Shown here piece after piece: positions 34,568 through 44,439 of a stretch of 64,000 bases of DNA. The DNA lies in contig CM070723.1 of NCBI GenBank assembly GCA_036346275.1, positions 46,020,743-46,084,742 of the forward strand, given 5' to 3'. This stretch comes from Otatea glauca (lineage: Eukaryota; Streptophyta; Magnoliopsida; Poales; Poaceae). The position numbers were made by a program, and so were the translations under genes. Each line of letters opens with the position of its first letter. Positions within the stretch are counted from its first letter, which is position 1. The notes under the pieces are model-generated. The model saw only the letters and a program-made list of their open reading frames with translations. It did not search any database and was not told where the DNA came from.

Positions 34568-35910
34568 TGAAAGTGCATCTAGGCCCCTTAAGAAGTTTTG
34601 GTGATAGATGGCAACACAATTAAAACACTAATGATCAAGTGAGAATCTATGCAGAGGTAGAGGCAATGTCATCTTGAGAAAGCAATTGAAGATCCCAGCA
34701 GAGTTTAAAATTTGTGAAGACGGCATCAAGACTTATTGTAAATTTTCTCTATTTCATTTGAGTCTAAGGATAGCCGTACTATTAAGAGGGATACAACGGG
34801 AAATCACCCTTAGGATATACGTGTACTCAAGGATAAAAATTGCATTGCATAAACACTTCAAGCACTTCATTTTTGTCAAAATACACACCTCTGGCCGAGT
34901 GGGCCAACCTGGAGTATCCGGACATTTGGTCCGGACACTCCGGGTTAATTAGTCCGGAGTCTCCGGGTTTTTATCCGGAGTCTCCGGGTTAGTTGCCTCG
35001 GTGTGTTCTAATTCTCCTCAATCCGGAGTATCCGGGTTGAGCGCAGCTCACCCCCAACGGTTGGATTTTGGAGCCCCTATTTAAGCCATCACTCTTCACC
35101 TAACAGAGGCGAGCTCCATTATTGCTGTTGTTCATTCAAAAACACTCACTCTCACTTTCTTGAGCCCTAATCCCCTTTCTCCATTTGAAGCCTTTGATAG
35201 ATTTGATTCTTTTGGGAGAAAGGAGTGGATTTGAGTGACTTGAACTTGCATCTTTCATCTTTGAGCACAAGTTTCATCCTCCAAGTTGAGTTCGCGACGT
35301 ATTTATTACTCTTGGAGTTTGAAGGCCTCCTAAATGGCAAGGAGTCACCTGGAGCCTCCAAATCTCATTGTGGTGAGCCCCGGAAGTTTGTGAAGGCAAG
35401 TCTCGCCTCCGAAAGGAAAGAGGCAAGAAGTGAAGATCGGCGAGTGCTTTGTGCAACACCGGGAGGATAGTGGTCAAGAGGGACCCGGGCTTTGTGCCTA
35501 ACGGAGACGTAGGATTCCCTTCAAGAATCCGAACTTCGGGTAAAAATCTTTGTCTTCGTGCTCTTTGTTGTCTTTCTTGCTAGGGTTTGTTGTGATAGAC
35601 CTTTGGAAGACTCGATCTACTCTATTGTTGTTTTTGGCTCCAGATCTACAATATTCCAGGTACCTGATAGTATTTAGATCTTTTGTATTCAAGTAGATTG
35701 TTGAAAAATTGCAGGGATTTAAAATCTCATTTCGAGATCTTTAATTCGGAGTATCCGGACTCCTGAACCCGGATATTCCGGACAATCCGGAGTATCCGAA
35801 TTATCTACCCCGGACATTCCGGGTTGAGACCCTCGGGAGTTTTTATCTAGCTGATTTTTTTTTATCCGCCTATTCACCTCCCCCTCTAGGCAACATCTCC
35901 GGTCCTTTCA
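34568..35910 (+). repeat. 3' LTR of element A
   Basis: 1343 bp. Alignment by eye with the 5' LTR shows scattered substitutions and a missing block of palindromic repeats (around 34930). The motif GCCGTACTATTAAGAGGG lies at 34773-34790. The divergence implies an older insertion than element B. Confidence 0.96.
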
Positions 35911-36994
35911 AGGACGATCCACGGCGAGGTGAGGACGATCCACTCCATCGACGCAACGACTGCAGCGAGGACGATCCACTACATCGACGTGTGAAGGATT
36001 CCGCAACTGCGCGTCTAGTGGTAATCTAATCTATGATCCCCTTCTTGCGAGTAGCTTTCTGGTTATAAGGTAGATTTTTTTGTGCTAGCGTAACATACCG
36101 CATTTCTCTTTAGGGGCCACCCCATGGCACATACGTATGGCGCCATGGGTCGAGGAGTGGGGAGGAGCCCTAGAGGACGTCCATGCTGACCATGCGTCGT
36201 ATGACCTGCAGACGTACCAGGGGTACCGACAGTGGTATAGGTCACGTACCCGTCTGCGTTTGGTACGTGTCGACCCCGATCCTCCTAGACACATCCCCAG
36301 GGTGAGGGACAAGTATCCCGCCCATACGGATTCGGCTCTGCACAGTGTGGTACGTTTCGTCCAATCTACGATATATTTTCTTTTTGTATTTTTCAGACTA
36401 ATGTGCTAGGCTAATTCGTAATGTATTTTTCAGACTGATGTGCTATGCCAGTACTACGAGGGGTCAGAGAGCTTATTTTCTCATCTTAACCGTGGGGTTG
36501 AGGTGACAAGAGAGGAGGTGTCCTCTTTCATCGTGAGGTTTAGAGACATCTCGAGACGCATCCTCGAGTTGGCGGGATGTCGCGCGCCTCCCGATGTGGC
36601 TCCCGGCGTGCCGCTTAGTGTAGGGAGGCGTGCCACAGGTACATCTTCACATGCTACAGCCTCTCGTGCCACCGTCACGCTGACCCCTAAGAGAGGGCGA
36701 GCTGCTGCACACGCTGGTCTAGCCCCTCACGTTGGAGGTGAGTACTTAATCGCACTTTGTATGTTCTGCATTAATTTTTTGAATGCTATCAACAATTCTT
36801 GATTTTTTACAGGCTCACAGGCACGGTGGTTCTCCTCTACATCTTCACTTGCATCTGACGACTACGAGGGGCAGTTCGATGAGCCAGCCTACACGGAGTA
36901 CGACACCGACGATGGTGGTGTGTCGAGGTGCTTCGCTGATGCGGATGAGCCTGGACCATCGCAGTTGCAGGGAGCACCACCACCGACGTAGCCT

Positions 36995-38022
36995 TCTCAG
37001 CCGGAGTACGTCACACCTCCAGCTAGACCACAGAGGGACCACTGCGTGCCGACACAGCTCACGTACTCGCAGGGGCATCTTCGCAGGAGGCCTGCCCAAC
37101 CGTGAGGAGCCGCCCCGAAACGGGGCCGACAGTAGTTCATTGTGTTTTGGGCTGTTCTAACTTTTTGTATTATGTATGTAGTTAACTTGTTCCGGATATG
37201 TTGTACTACATATGGTCTTTATGATAGTGAAGTATTACATTTGGTTATGCAATATTGTTATTCTTTGTTACAGTACGACCTACTTTCAACCACAAAGAGT
37301 CAATTAGTTAAAAATGGTTATAACATGACGTACTAATACCGAAAAATGGTTAACACATCCTATACGGTGCAGTCGCAAACTTACAAAGAAAACTGGATCA
37401 CAATCGTGTAAAGTGAATGGTCACTTAAGCATTTTAGGTAGCCCATAAAATAACATGTTTAGAAGAGAAATTATGGAGGAATAGCCCTGAAACAAGCTAT
37501 GATACATGTACTACCATAATACACAAAAGGATCCTATTTAAAACTTGCTATGCAGCTCAATCCTACCAAAGAAAACACCCTAAATGATCGCTACAGGCGC
37601 AGATGCTAAAACACAAACATTATTCGGAGATGACTGTCATGCAGCATTTTTTTAGGGCGAGTACCCTACTCACGGGCGTGCATTCTTGTCAAGCCGATTA
37701 GACAAGTCACATGTAGCGACACTCTATCACCTTTTCAGGTTATAAATTGCGACACTCTGCCCAATGCTTTAAACTTTTTCAGGTCGATTTGACAACACTC
37801 TATCTATAGTTTTGTCAGCCCGATTTGACCACACGTTGTCATTAATGGGTACACTCATTACACACGAACTACACACTGCACATTCCGAAGTGGCCACTCA
37901 CTGTCTACTTTCAACCCTTTCAATCTTACCTTACAACACTTAGTTCATACACCATCTCTTCAAGTCTATAAAAGGCCAAACCGCAGGCATACATCCATAG
38001 CAACCACTCACACTTCTTCACT
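36995..38022. other. Non-coding spacer between the PMD gene end and the second transposon ORF
   Basis: No domain-bearing frame. The stretch just upstream of 38023 (TATAAAAGG near 37967-37975, about 50 bp before the ATG) looks like a promoter for the second ORF. Confidence 0.45.
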
Positions 38023-38874
38023 ATGGCTGGATCCTCTAGTAGTGCATTTTCGTGGACACTTGATATGAGCAGCGTAGCTCTTAATTACACGTTGAAGGTT
38101 ACGCGTGGTGGGAAAGACGATCCATTAAAGGAGGAGAACCTAAGTAAAGTGGTGTCCAAATTGTAAGTGTGGCGTCCGACATTACGGAGACATAACGTGA
38201 CAACCTCTCGCCTGAACCTTGTGACCTCCGACGACCTCAAGGCGTACTTGCAATGGTGGCGTCAAAGGTATTTCAGGGTATGCGAATTAGTCGACCACCC
38301 TTCTGCTACAGGTTTCTATAGAAGATCTTACATGGTACTGATGCTGCCTGATCGGTATGCAGAGCATATTAAGGTTAGTTATTTTATATTTGTTCACCCT
38401 ACTAATCTTTTTACCATTGTACATAAGTTCACTACTTCGTATACTCGTCTTGTGTGTTAGTCATTCCCCGAGGATGAAGAGTTGTTGAACAAAGATATCC
38501 CGAAATTCTTAGCGATGTATATGCTTTTCTGCGGGGGTGTGATGTCTGGTTCACGCAGAAGACACAGAACAGAATCTAACTGGAGGGGTAGATATCGACA
38601 CAGTACTGTTGCAGCAGCAAGTTCAAGAGGACGTTCAACCACCAATGGGGGGGCTTGCTCCTAACTATGCAAATAACGATGACGATGATGATTACGATTT
38701 CGTATCACCTAGACCTAGACGTTCAAGCACTACCACAGCAAGCCATTCAAGCACTACTACAGCACGCCGTTCAACAAACAATGCAAAAGGACGTTCAACC
38801 AACATTAGAGGCGGGCTAGCTCCTAACCATACAAAAGACGATGACGATTTTATGCCACCTAGGCCAGGAAACTA
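38023..38874 (+). pseudogene. Second ORF of the MULE-like transposon, unrecognised
   Basis: ATG at 38023 opens a frame MAGSSSSAFSW...; one in-frame TAA (38164-38166) interrupts it, after which the same frame continues (VWRPTLRRHNV, YLQWWRQRYFRVCELVDH, MLPDRYAEHIK) to a GT donor at 38374. Exon 2 begins at 38461 after TTAG with SFPEDEELLNKD. A frame change near 38540-38605 leads to a glutamine- and aspartate-rich tail with two GGLAPN boxes (DDDDDYDF, DDDDFMPP) ending at 38874. I do not recognise the family. The position downstream of the first gene recalls the two-gene plan of MuDR, but no mudrB similarity is claimed. Confidence 0.55.
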
Positions 38875-38879
38875 GCGTC

Positions 38880-39565
38880 CTCGGAGTCCTCCCAATTATG
38901 ACGATGATATTATATTACGCTCTATCAGCGATCCAAGCGTAATACCCCCGTCAGCCACCAATATATAACTTTACTTTTTTTTGACCCTGCCTTATCCCAA
39001 CTATCCTGACAACCATGGCCATAGAATGTATGGTTTTGTGACTTATGTTGTACCTCACTTTTATGAATTCGCTAAGGCATGTATGTACCTATGTTGTATC
39101 CCAGTTTTATGAATTCCTTAAGGTATGTACCTATATTGTATCCCAGTTTGTGACTTAGCTTTGCACTTTGAAATATCAATGTCGGGTTTTATTCAATAGT
39201 TTACTATGATTTGTCGTCAAATTTGTCGCACACCGAAAGAGAATGACGAACAACGAAATTTGATTTTTTCCCGAAAATAGTTGACTGACAAATAATTTTT
39301 CAAAATACTACATTAATTATCACCGATAAATATTAATTTTTCAGAATTTATTGACCCTACTTTGAACTATACAATTCTACCAATCGTCAAAATAACGCTG
39401 ACTTTTAATAATTAATGCTCACAGCTTACAATGACTTTTTCAATAAAATTACTGCAAAATACTTCCTCATAAATTAAAATTCCTCCCATAAAATATTTTA
39501 TGAAATTATAAAATTTTCGATGAGTTCTTCCTAGCGCACACGGTTTTTGAAAAAAAATACTAGCT
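38880..39565. other. AT-rich 3' flank of the second transposon ORF, no gene seen
   Basis: AT-rich sequence including two similar stretches (TTATGTTGTACCTCAC/CTATGTTGTATCCCAG near 39045-39145). It leads into the right subterminal repeat cluster. Confidence 0.4.
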
Positions 39566-39567
39566 TC

Positions 39568-39745
39568 AGTCGCCCAACCAAAAAGCGACAGAGGCCTAAG
39601 CACCATTGTCGCCCTACCAAAGGGCGACATATGGTATATCACCCAACCAAAGGGCCAGTCACCCAACCAAAAGGCGATACATCTCTCTGTCGCGCTTTCA
39701 ACAGGCAACATTTTCATTTCGCGTTTTCAAAGGGCGAGAGTGGTA
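39568..39745. repeat. Right subterminal cluster of GTCGCCC...GGGCGAC palindromes
   Basis: GTCGCCC(AACCAAAA)AGCGAC, GTCGCCC(TACCAAA)GGGCGAC, and degenerate CACCCAACCAAAGGG units mirror the left cluster at 17556-17790. Confidence 0.8.
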
Positions 39746-39817
39746 CATTCTTGCAATTTTTTTAACCGAGGTACATTTTTGTAATTTGAATAAAAAATAT
39801 ATTATTAAAAAAAATTC
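39732..39817. repeat. Right terminal inverted repeat of the MULE-like transposon
   Basis: It is the reverse complement of the left end with roughly four-fifths identity by eye. It is followed directly by the 9-mer GATGAATAG. Confidence 0.85.
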
Positions 39818-39826
39818 GATGAATAG

Positions 39827-40547
39827 AGGATGAACTATTGTGAAACTATGGTAGAAAATGGTGTTCTGAACGTGGAGAATGGTTATTAATGATGTGGTGG
39901 TCGCCTTATCTTCTGTTGTAGATGCAATCAGCCATTTAAATATCCGGTCCTAGGGTTTCAATACTGGTCGACCCGGTAAGCAAACGGGTCTCGAACTAAC
40001 CCGTTTAAAACGGTCGGCCGGGCTAAGCCCAACCTTCCGACCCGGGCACAGGACACCATCTTGGGTTTAACGAGTTGAGCCGAGGCGTTGAGGAGGCTGT
40101 GCTCCGTCCTGCGTTGCGGCCGAGCTCCTCACCCTCCTCCGCCGCCGCCGGGGAAGCCGTTCGTCTTCGGTTGTCTCCGCCGTGGCGCCCGGGTCGCTGC
40201 CTGCTGTCCTTGATCTCGTCCGGGACCGACTCTCCGGTCTTCGTCTGGAGGTAATAAACCCTAGACTTTGTTGGCGTGTTCGATCGATTAGTTGTTGTTT
40301 CGTTTTAGCTGGCAGGTGTAGTTTTGATTTGGGGATTTTTTTTGGGTTGTTCACATGTTCTGTGCGTTTCTTACGCCGCGATTTCCGTAGGACAATCGGT
40401 CACTGCTCTAAAATTTGATGGGTTCTACTTCACCTCCAAGGGTAGGGGGTACTGAGCAGAAATTTACGAATTAATATCTGACTTCTGAAATGGACTTGAA
40501 CCATGATTGCAGTAATTGGAGAGGAAGGAGAACACAGTTGATTGGAG
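39827..40547 (+). promoter_or_regulatory. Promoter, 5' leader and leader intron of the RPB11 gene
   Basis: A telo-box TAGGGTTT lies at 39951-39958 and AAGCCCAA (site II-like) near 40026. GC-rich leader sequence runs from about 40085 to 40250 and ends CTGGAG|GTAATA. A leader intron 40251-40512 ends GATTGCAG, joining to 40513-40547 before the ATG. Telo-box plus site II is a known arrangement in plant housekeeping and translation-related genes. The transcription start is not determinable here. Confidence 0.6.
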
Positions 40548-43500
40548 ATGAATGCCCCGGATCGCTACGAGCGCTTTGTCGTGCCTGAGGGCACCAAGAA
40601 GTGAGTCTCTCCCCACACTTGCCCAAGATTTATCTAGGACGTTGTTTCAATTGATCTTTTGTTGGTTATGGCTTGTGTTTTTTTGTTCGAAAAAAAGAAT
40701 AGTGATACACAATTTTCATGAAATATTTCATTATTTCTTTTACTTTCTGTTAATAGCCATTTGTGTCTGTTTGTGTGAATCTTTTGACTGAAGTTATGGA
40801 ACTCTGATGCTTGGCCTGGTGGTTTGCTTTCTTTAACCTTTTTTGCTTCTATGATTTAATTGAGCGATTGGTAGTCTTTGCTTGTTGTCTACTACTTATA
40901 GATTATGGTTCTAGTGCTGATGATTATTAGTGCAGGGTGTCATATGAGCGGGATACAAAGATTGTGAATGCTGCATCGTTCACAATTGAGCGTGAGGACC
41001 ACACCATTGGCAACATCCTCCGCATGTAAGTAGAAAAAATTCTGTACCTCTTTTTTCCTTGCTATGTTCCCAGATTCTCCCTTATAAGTATTCCTTTATC
41101 TGTGAGAATGCAGGCAGCTGCACCGGGACCCAAATGTGCTCTTTGCTGGCTATAAGCTCCCTCACCCCCTTCAGTACAAGATCATTGTTAGGGTAGGATG
41201 CAAATTCTGTTTGTTCTATATCTTTCATTGGGTTAGGGTTTATTCAACTATTCAAGTAGTCTCATTGGTTGTCATGTGGGCAGATCCATACTACAAGCCA
41301 GTCCTCCCCGACGCAGGCGTATACCCAGGCAATCAATGATCTAGACAAGGAGCTTGATAACCTGAAGCAAGCTTTTGAGGTCCGTTCCTATTGCCGCTGC
41401 TTCAACTTTTAGTCACTTTTGCTAGCCTATGGTGTGCCGTTAGCCCATTATGGCATTCAACAGAAAGGGGGAAATGAATTACATTTTTAAGTTAACGCTA
41501 CTGTATGAAAGGCAGTGGCTTGTGCTTCTTTTAATCTACATCTTCATTACCAGTTCTTTCGTAACTTGATTATGAGATTTCAGACTTAGGTGGTTTATGT
41601 TGATTTTCACACAACAAAGTTGATGAAAGTTAAGACACTTGATTTTTCATGCTGTTGTACTGATATAACATTGATGCATGCTGCCATGTCATCCTTGGTT
41701 TAATGTTTTCTATGGGCCAGTATATTTGAGTGGATTTAATATAAAGATGATGATTGATTTGAATTCACTGTTGGAGGAAATGAGTCAAACCGAAGAATTG
41801 TATGTGTGTGTGTTTTGGTAATCCAAGACGAATAGTTTGGGGAGAAAGCACTTACATAGCGCAGGCACCCTTCCTTGAAAAGAAAGGGGGAAACAATGTA
41901 GTTAAGAGCTTGAGGTCTTCTTATTTCTTAGTTAGTGATAATTTAAAACCAGACATAAGTCACTCTTGGATCTTTCCTGATTTTTGGACATTGGACATTA
42001 TCTAAAACTTTCCCACATGAAACATTCATTCAACAATAGGTAATGGTGACATATTAGGGGAAAAATGATCCTTTATGCAAGGCTGCTTATAATATAATGT
42101 ATATTGCAACTTTCATATGCATCACTTTTGAGGTCACTGATTGATTTGCCACTCAGCATCAAAAAAATCTGGCTGGCAGTACACCTTTGATATGAAACTA
42201 TGAACTTGGGTCTACACATCCCTTGAATGCTGTGGTTACATATCATCTTGCCCCCATGTTAACCTCTCGAACACATACAGCAAACGAGAGTATGATGGTA
42301 CTTAGTTTGTTGCTCTGTGATAATAAATGGACTTCTTGATGCACTAGAGATTTCCCATAAATGACCATTTGTTCAGCAAGAGATTGCCAATTCATTGTTT
42401 GCGAGTACTATTGATCCTCTCTTTTTTTTCTAAGAAAAGACTATAGATTGCCTTCTAACTCTATCAGTATCATCTCAACTTCATTCTGAAGGTATTTCCT
42501 TTTTATGTTCCAAGGTTGAAGTCTTGTCACTTTAGTTCATCATGTAGAACTTTTTAGGTTGCTCCCTGGATAAATAGTGCATTCTTCGTATCTTCGTTTT
42601 CTTAAAACATTAGTGTCAGTTATGTTTTTCCAGGTTGCGTCATTTGCTCTACTATACTGTATTGCTACATAGAGGCAAACATAGGTTGTTTGCCCGATGT
42701 TCTTACTTGTTCAGTTTGCACTGAATCATGGTATAAACCAAGGAAGAATTTGAGGAGGTCCATTCAAGATGCTCAAATATTCTTAAGAATAAATTTCTAT
42801 TCAAATTGATTAATAATGAAGGGAAAATTGCTTAATTTCATGTAAGTGTGTTAAAACTTTGTCATTACAAAGGATTTGCATGTTGGAAAATGTATGTTTT
42901 GAGTGCTTTGGCCTTTGATTGATATGAATTTGTTTTGACTTGACCTTTTTATTCTAAACAGTCATGTTACCTTTGGACAATAGTATTTTCTTTCTTCAAG
43001 AAATTAGAGATGGCTAAATGGAGGTCACCAAAGCGTTGTGTATGGATTTGGTTATTGTCTTATTGATGACTTGATGTAGACCTTTTGAAGAGTATATAAA
43101 ACATAATTACATTAGGAAACATAATAAGATACCTCTAGCCTCACACTCACTTATCAACTTCTTCAACATTACAAATAGCTTATACATGTTTTGAACTGCT
43201 AGTGCATATCTGTATACAATAGAATCTGGTGCCTAAATGCAATTGCACAGATCCTGTTGCCACAGCAGTTCCTTTTCTATACACGTTTTCTTTGGTCAGG
43301 GGAAGAACAAATAACTACATAACCAATAAATCATATAGCATGTCCACATATTTGTTAGGTTTGACATTTCTTTTGTTGCTAATAGAGTTAAATAGATCTT
43401 CATTAGACTATTTGATGCATGATGCTTGCCTAGCATCTTTCAGGTTTTCTTTTGAATTGTTTGGCTTTTGTACAAAAATACTGAAGCACCAATGCCAGGA

Positions 43501-43761
43501 CTCGGATCCTGACATGGGCTTTATTTTGCTAAATGTAATGTTCTTTGAGTTTATATCTTGCATGATGAAGCCTAGTTGACGTTGTCAGCTGTGCTGCATT
43601 CTAATTTATCTCTTGGATATGTTTTGTTTGATTTACATTTGCGAATGCATATGTATGTTAGGATTTGTGTTGAAGTCATTTATATGGTACTGACCTTTTG
43701 AGATTCTTGTTTTCAGGACGAGAAGACCAGGTACGAGGAAAGGATGAAGCAGGGATACTAG
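40548..43761 (+). CDS. RPB11: RNA polymerase II subunit RPB11 (also Pol IV/V), five coding exons
   Basis: The product is the small core subunit that pairs with RPB3 as the alpha-like heterodimer of nuclear RNA polymerase II; plants share it with Pol IV and V. Exons 40548-40600, 40936-41025, 41114-41192, 41284-41379 and 43717-43761 join in frame with GT/AG introns to 363 nt, 120 residues, the normal length. The sequence begins MNAPDRYERFVVPEG. The RPB11/L-type dimerisation core follows: FTIEREDHTIGN then QLHRDPNVLFAGYKLPHPL. A C-terminal helix runs from TQAINDLDKELDNLKQAF and the protein ends MKQGY. Every exon is uninterrupted. Intron 4 is unusually long, 2337 bp, without a transposon I can identify. 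Confidence 0.96.
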
Positions 43762-44094
43762 GCCAATGGTGTTGGATGTCGAACGCAAAAAATTTCTGTG
43801 GTAGTTAAATCTGATGTCCGAGCTGCTGCAAGGATTGTCAATTTCTGTTAGTCTGATCCATGAACTCTTGGAACCTCGTTTGTGCTTACACTTGTCCTAA
43901 GACAACGTGGCTCACCCCTTAGCTTCCCTCCTCACATGTGTTTGCTCAACCATGCTGATATGTCTTCTTGCTGCATGTATCAAGATTTGCATCAAACTGG
44001 TATGCAAGTTCTTTGATCGTTGGCACGTAACTAGCTGCTTGTGCGTCTGCGTGAGGGTAAATGTAGTAGTTGCGATGTGGCCTGGCGGCCCAGT
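43762..44094 (+). other. 3' UTR and downstream flank of RPB11
   Basis: Non-coding sequence after the stop codon. No single clear AATAAA signal was found. Confidence 0.5.
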
Positions 44095-44439
44095 TGTGTT
44101 TGGTTAGATGCTTTCATCCATCTTTTTCCATCCATACTGCTGTTTGGTTGGATGGATGGGTGAATGAGGGCAGTCAACTCTCAGAAATATTTCTTGTAGA
44201 TGTTGAATGAGCTCATCTCATAAAATTGGCTGAATAAACTCATCTAACTTTCATTCCATCTATTTCATCTCTTTAAATTTAAACTCATCCTATCCAACTC
44301 TCATTCTTCCAACCAAACAAAAATTTGGTTTATACTATCCATCTCTTATCCCTTCAACTAAATATGAACTTCGATGACTTCATCCCTACTAGGATGGATG
44401 GTCTCATCCTATCCACCCTTTGTCGTTGAACCAAACACA
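44095..44439. mobile_element. MITE with TGTGTTTGGTT ends
   Basis: TGTGTTTGGTT at 44095-44105 is matched by its complement AACCAAACACA at 44429-44439. The interior is non-coding and rich in GGATGGATG/CATCCATC words in both orientations, giving a foldback structure. No certain target duplication, so the superfamily is open. Confidence 0.65.

Larger units (their letters stand above)
24737..35910 (+). mobile_element. Full-length Sirevirus-type Ty1/copia retrotransposon (element A), coding region decayed
   Basis: It has two LTRs, a tRNA-iMet-type primer site, gag, pol in copia order (protease, integrase, reverse transcriptase, RNase H), an extra 3' ORF and a polypurine tract. It is flanked by the perfect target duplication AGGAC (24732-24736 and 35911-35915). 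It is inserted in the solo LTR 23577-36112. Nonsense, frameshift and missense breaks in gag, protease, integrase and RT mean it cannot be autonomous now. Confidence 0.97.
23577..36112 (+). mobile_element. Solo LTR of a BARE/Angela-like copia element, split by Sirevirus element A
   Basis: It starts TGTTAGTGTTATGCCCTTGAGG, close to the LTR at 11975, and is flanked by GGGGC on both sides (23572-23576, 36113-36117). Joining the flanks with one GGGGC keeps the PMD reading frame open, which independently supports both boundaries. Its 3' end reads CTCTTTA, so the terminal dinucleotide is TA instead of CA. Without element A and one TSD copy it is about 1.36 kb, a normal length for this LTR type. No internal region is present. 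Confidence 0.75.
18690..36991 (+). pseudogene. Chimeric MULE-transposase N-terminus / plant mobile domain (PMD) gene, interrupted
   Basis: Segments in order: MSER(V/I)PFRIFYGEG...LNWLYYTF (two tandem copies, 18690-18846 and 19113-19268), then VYWELVKVKG...AEQRGLYRVLLVQ spanning the 19403-22733 insertion after a frameshift near 19320. This part resembles N-terminal regions of grass MULE transposases. At about 22822-22840 it changes to PMD sequence (SWGSAVL...LCDGC...LFVQLWAYERFQIGRP, to a GT donor at 23077). PMD continues at 23172-23490 (TWAHR...TPYTEAEV...TRDAVYW), at 23551-23576 joined across the nested insertion to 36118-36353 (APWVEEWGGALEDV), then 36434-36737 and 36813-36991 (SSLASDDYEGQF, stop). 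Acceptors and donors are AG/GT. A stop and a frameshift near 23430-23500 break it. PMD is a known plant family partly carried by transposons. Calling the first part MULE-like is from memory of the family and less certain. Confidence 0.65.
17477..39817 (+). mobile_element. MULE-like DNA transposon carrying plant-mobile-domain sequence, with nested LTR elements
   Basis: The ends are inverted repeats of about 86 bp (17477-17563 and 39732-39817), starting GATTTTTTTTAAATAA on the left and GAATTTTTTTTAATAA on the right as read inward. The flanking 9-mers GATGAATGG (17468-17476) and GATGAATAG (39818-39826) differ at one base and fit the 9-bp target duplication of Mutator-like elements. Inside each end is a cluster of GTCGCCC/GGGCGAC palindromes. 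The cargo is a broken MULE-N-terminus/PMD chimera (18690-36991) and a second ORF (38023-38874). No MULE DDE catalytic domain or SWIM finger is visible, so it is probably non-autonomous. Removing the insertions at 19403-22733 and 23577-36112, with one target copy each, leaves about 6.46 kb. Confidence 0.8.

Noticed and set aside
38609..38875. Aspartate-rich frame as a separate small gene
   Set aside because: It is the frame-shifted C-terminal part of the second transposon ORF, sharing its GGLAPN repeats and acidic tail.
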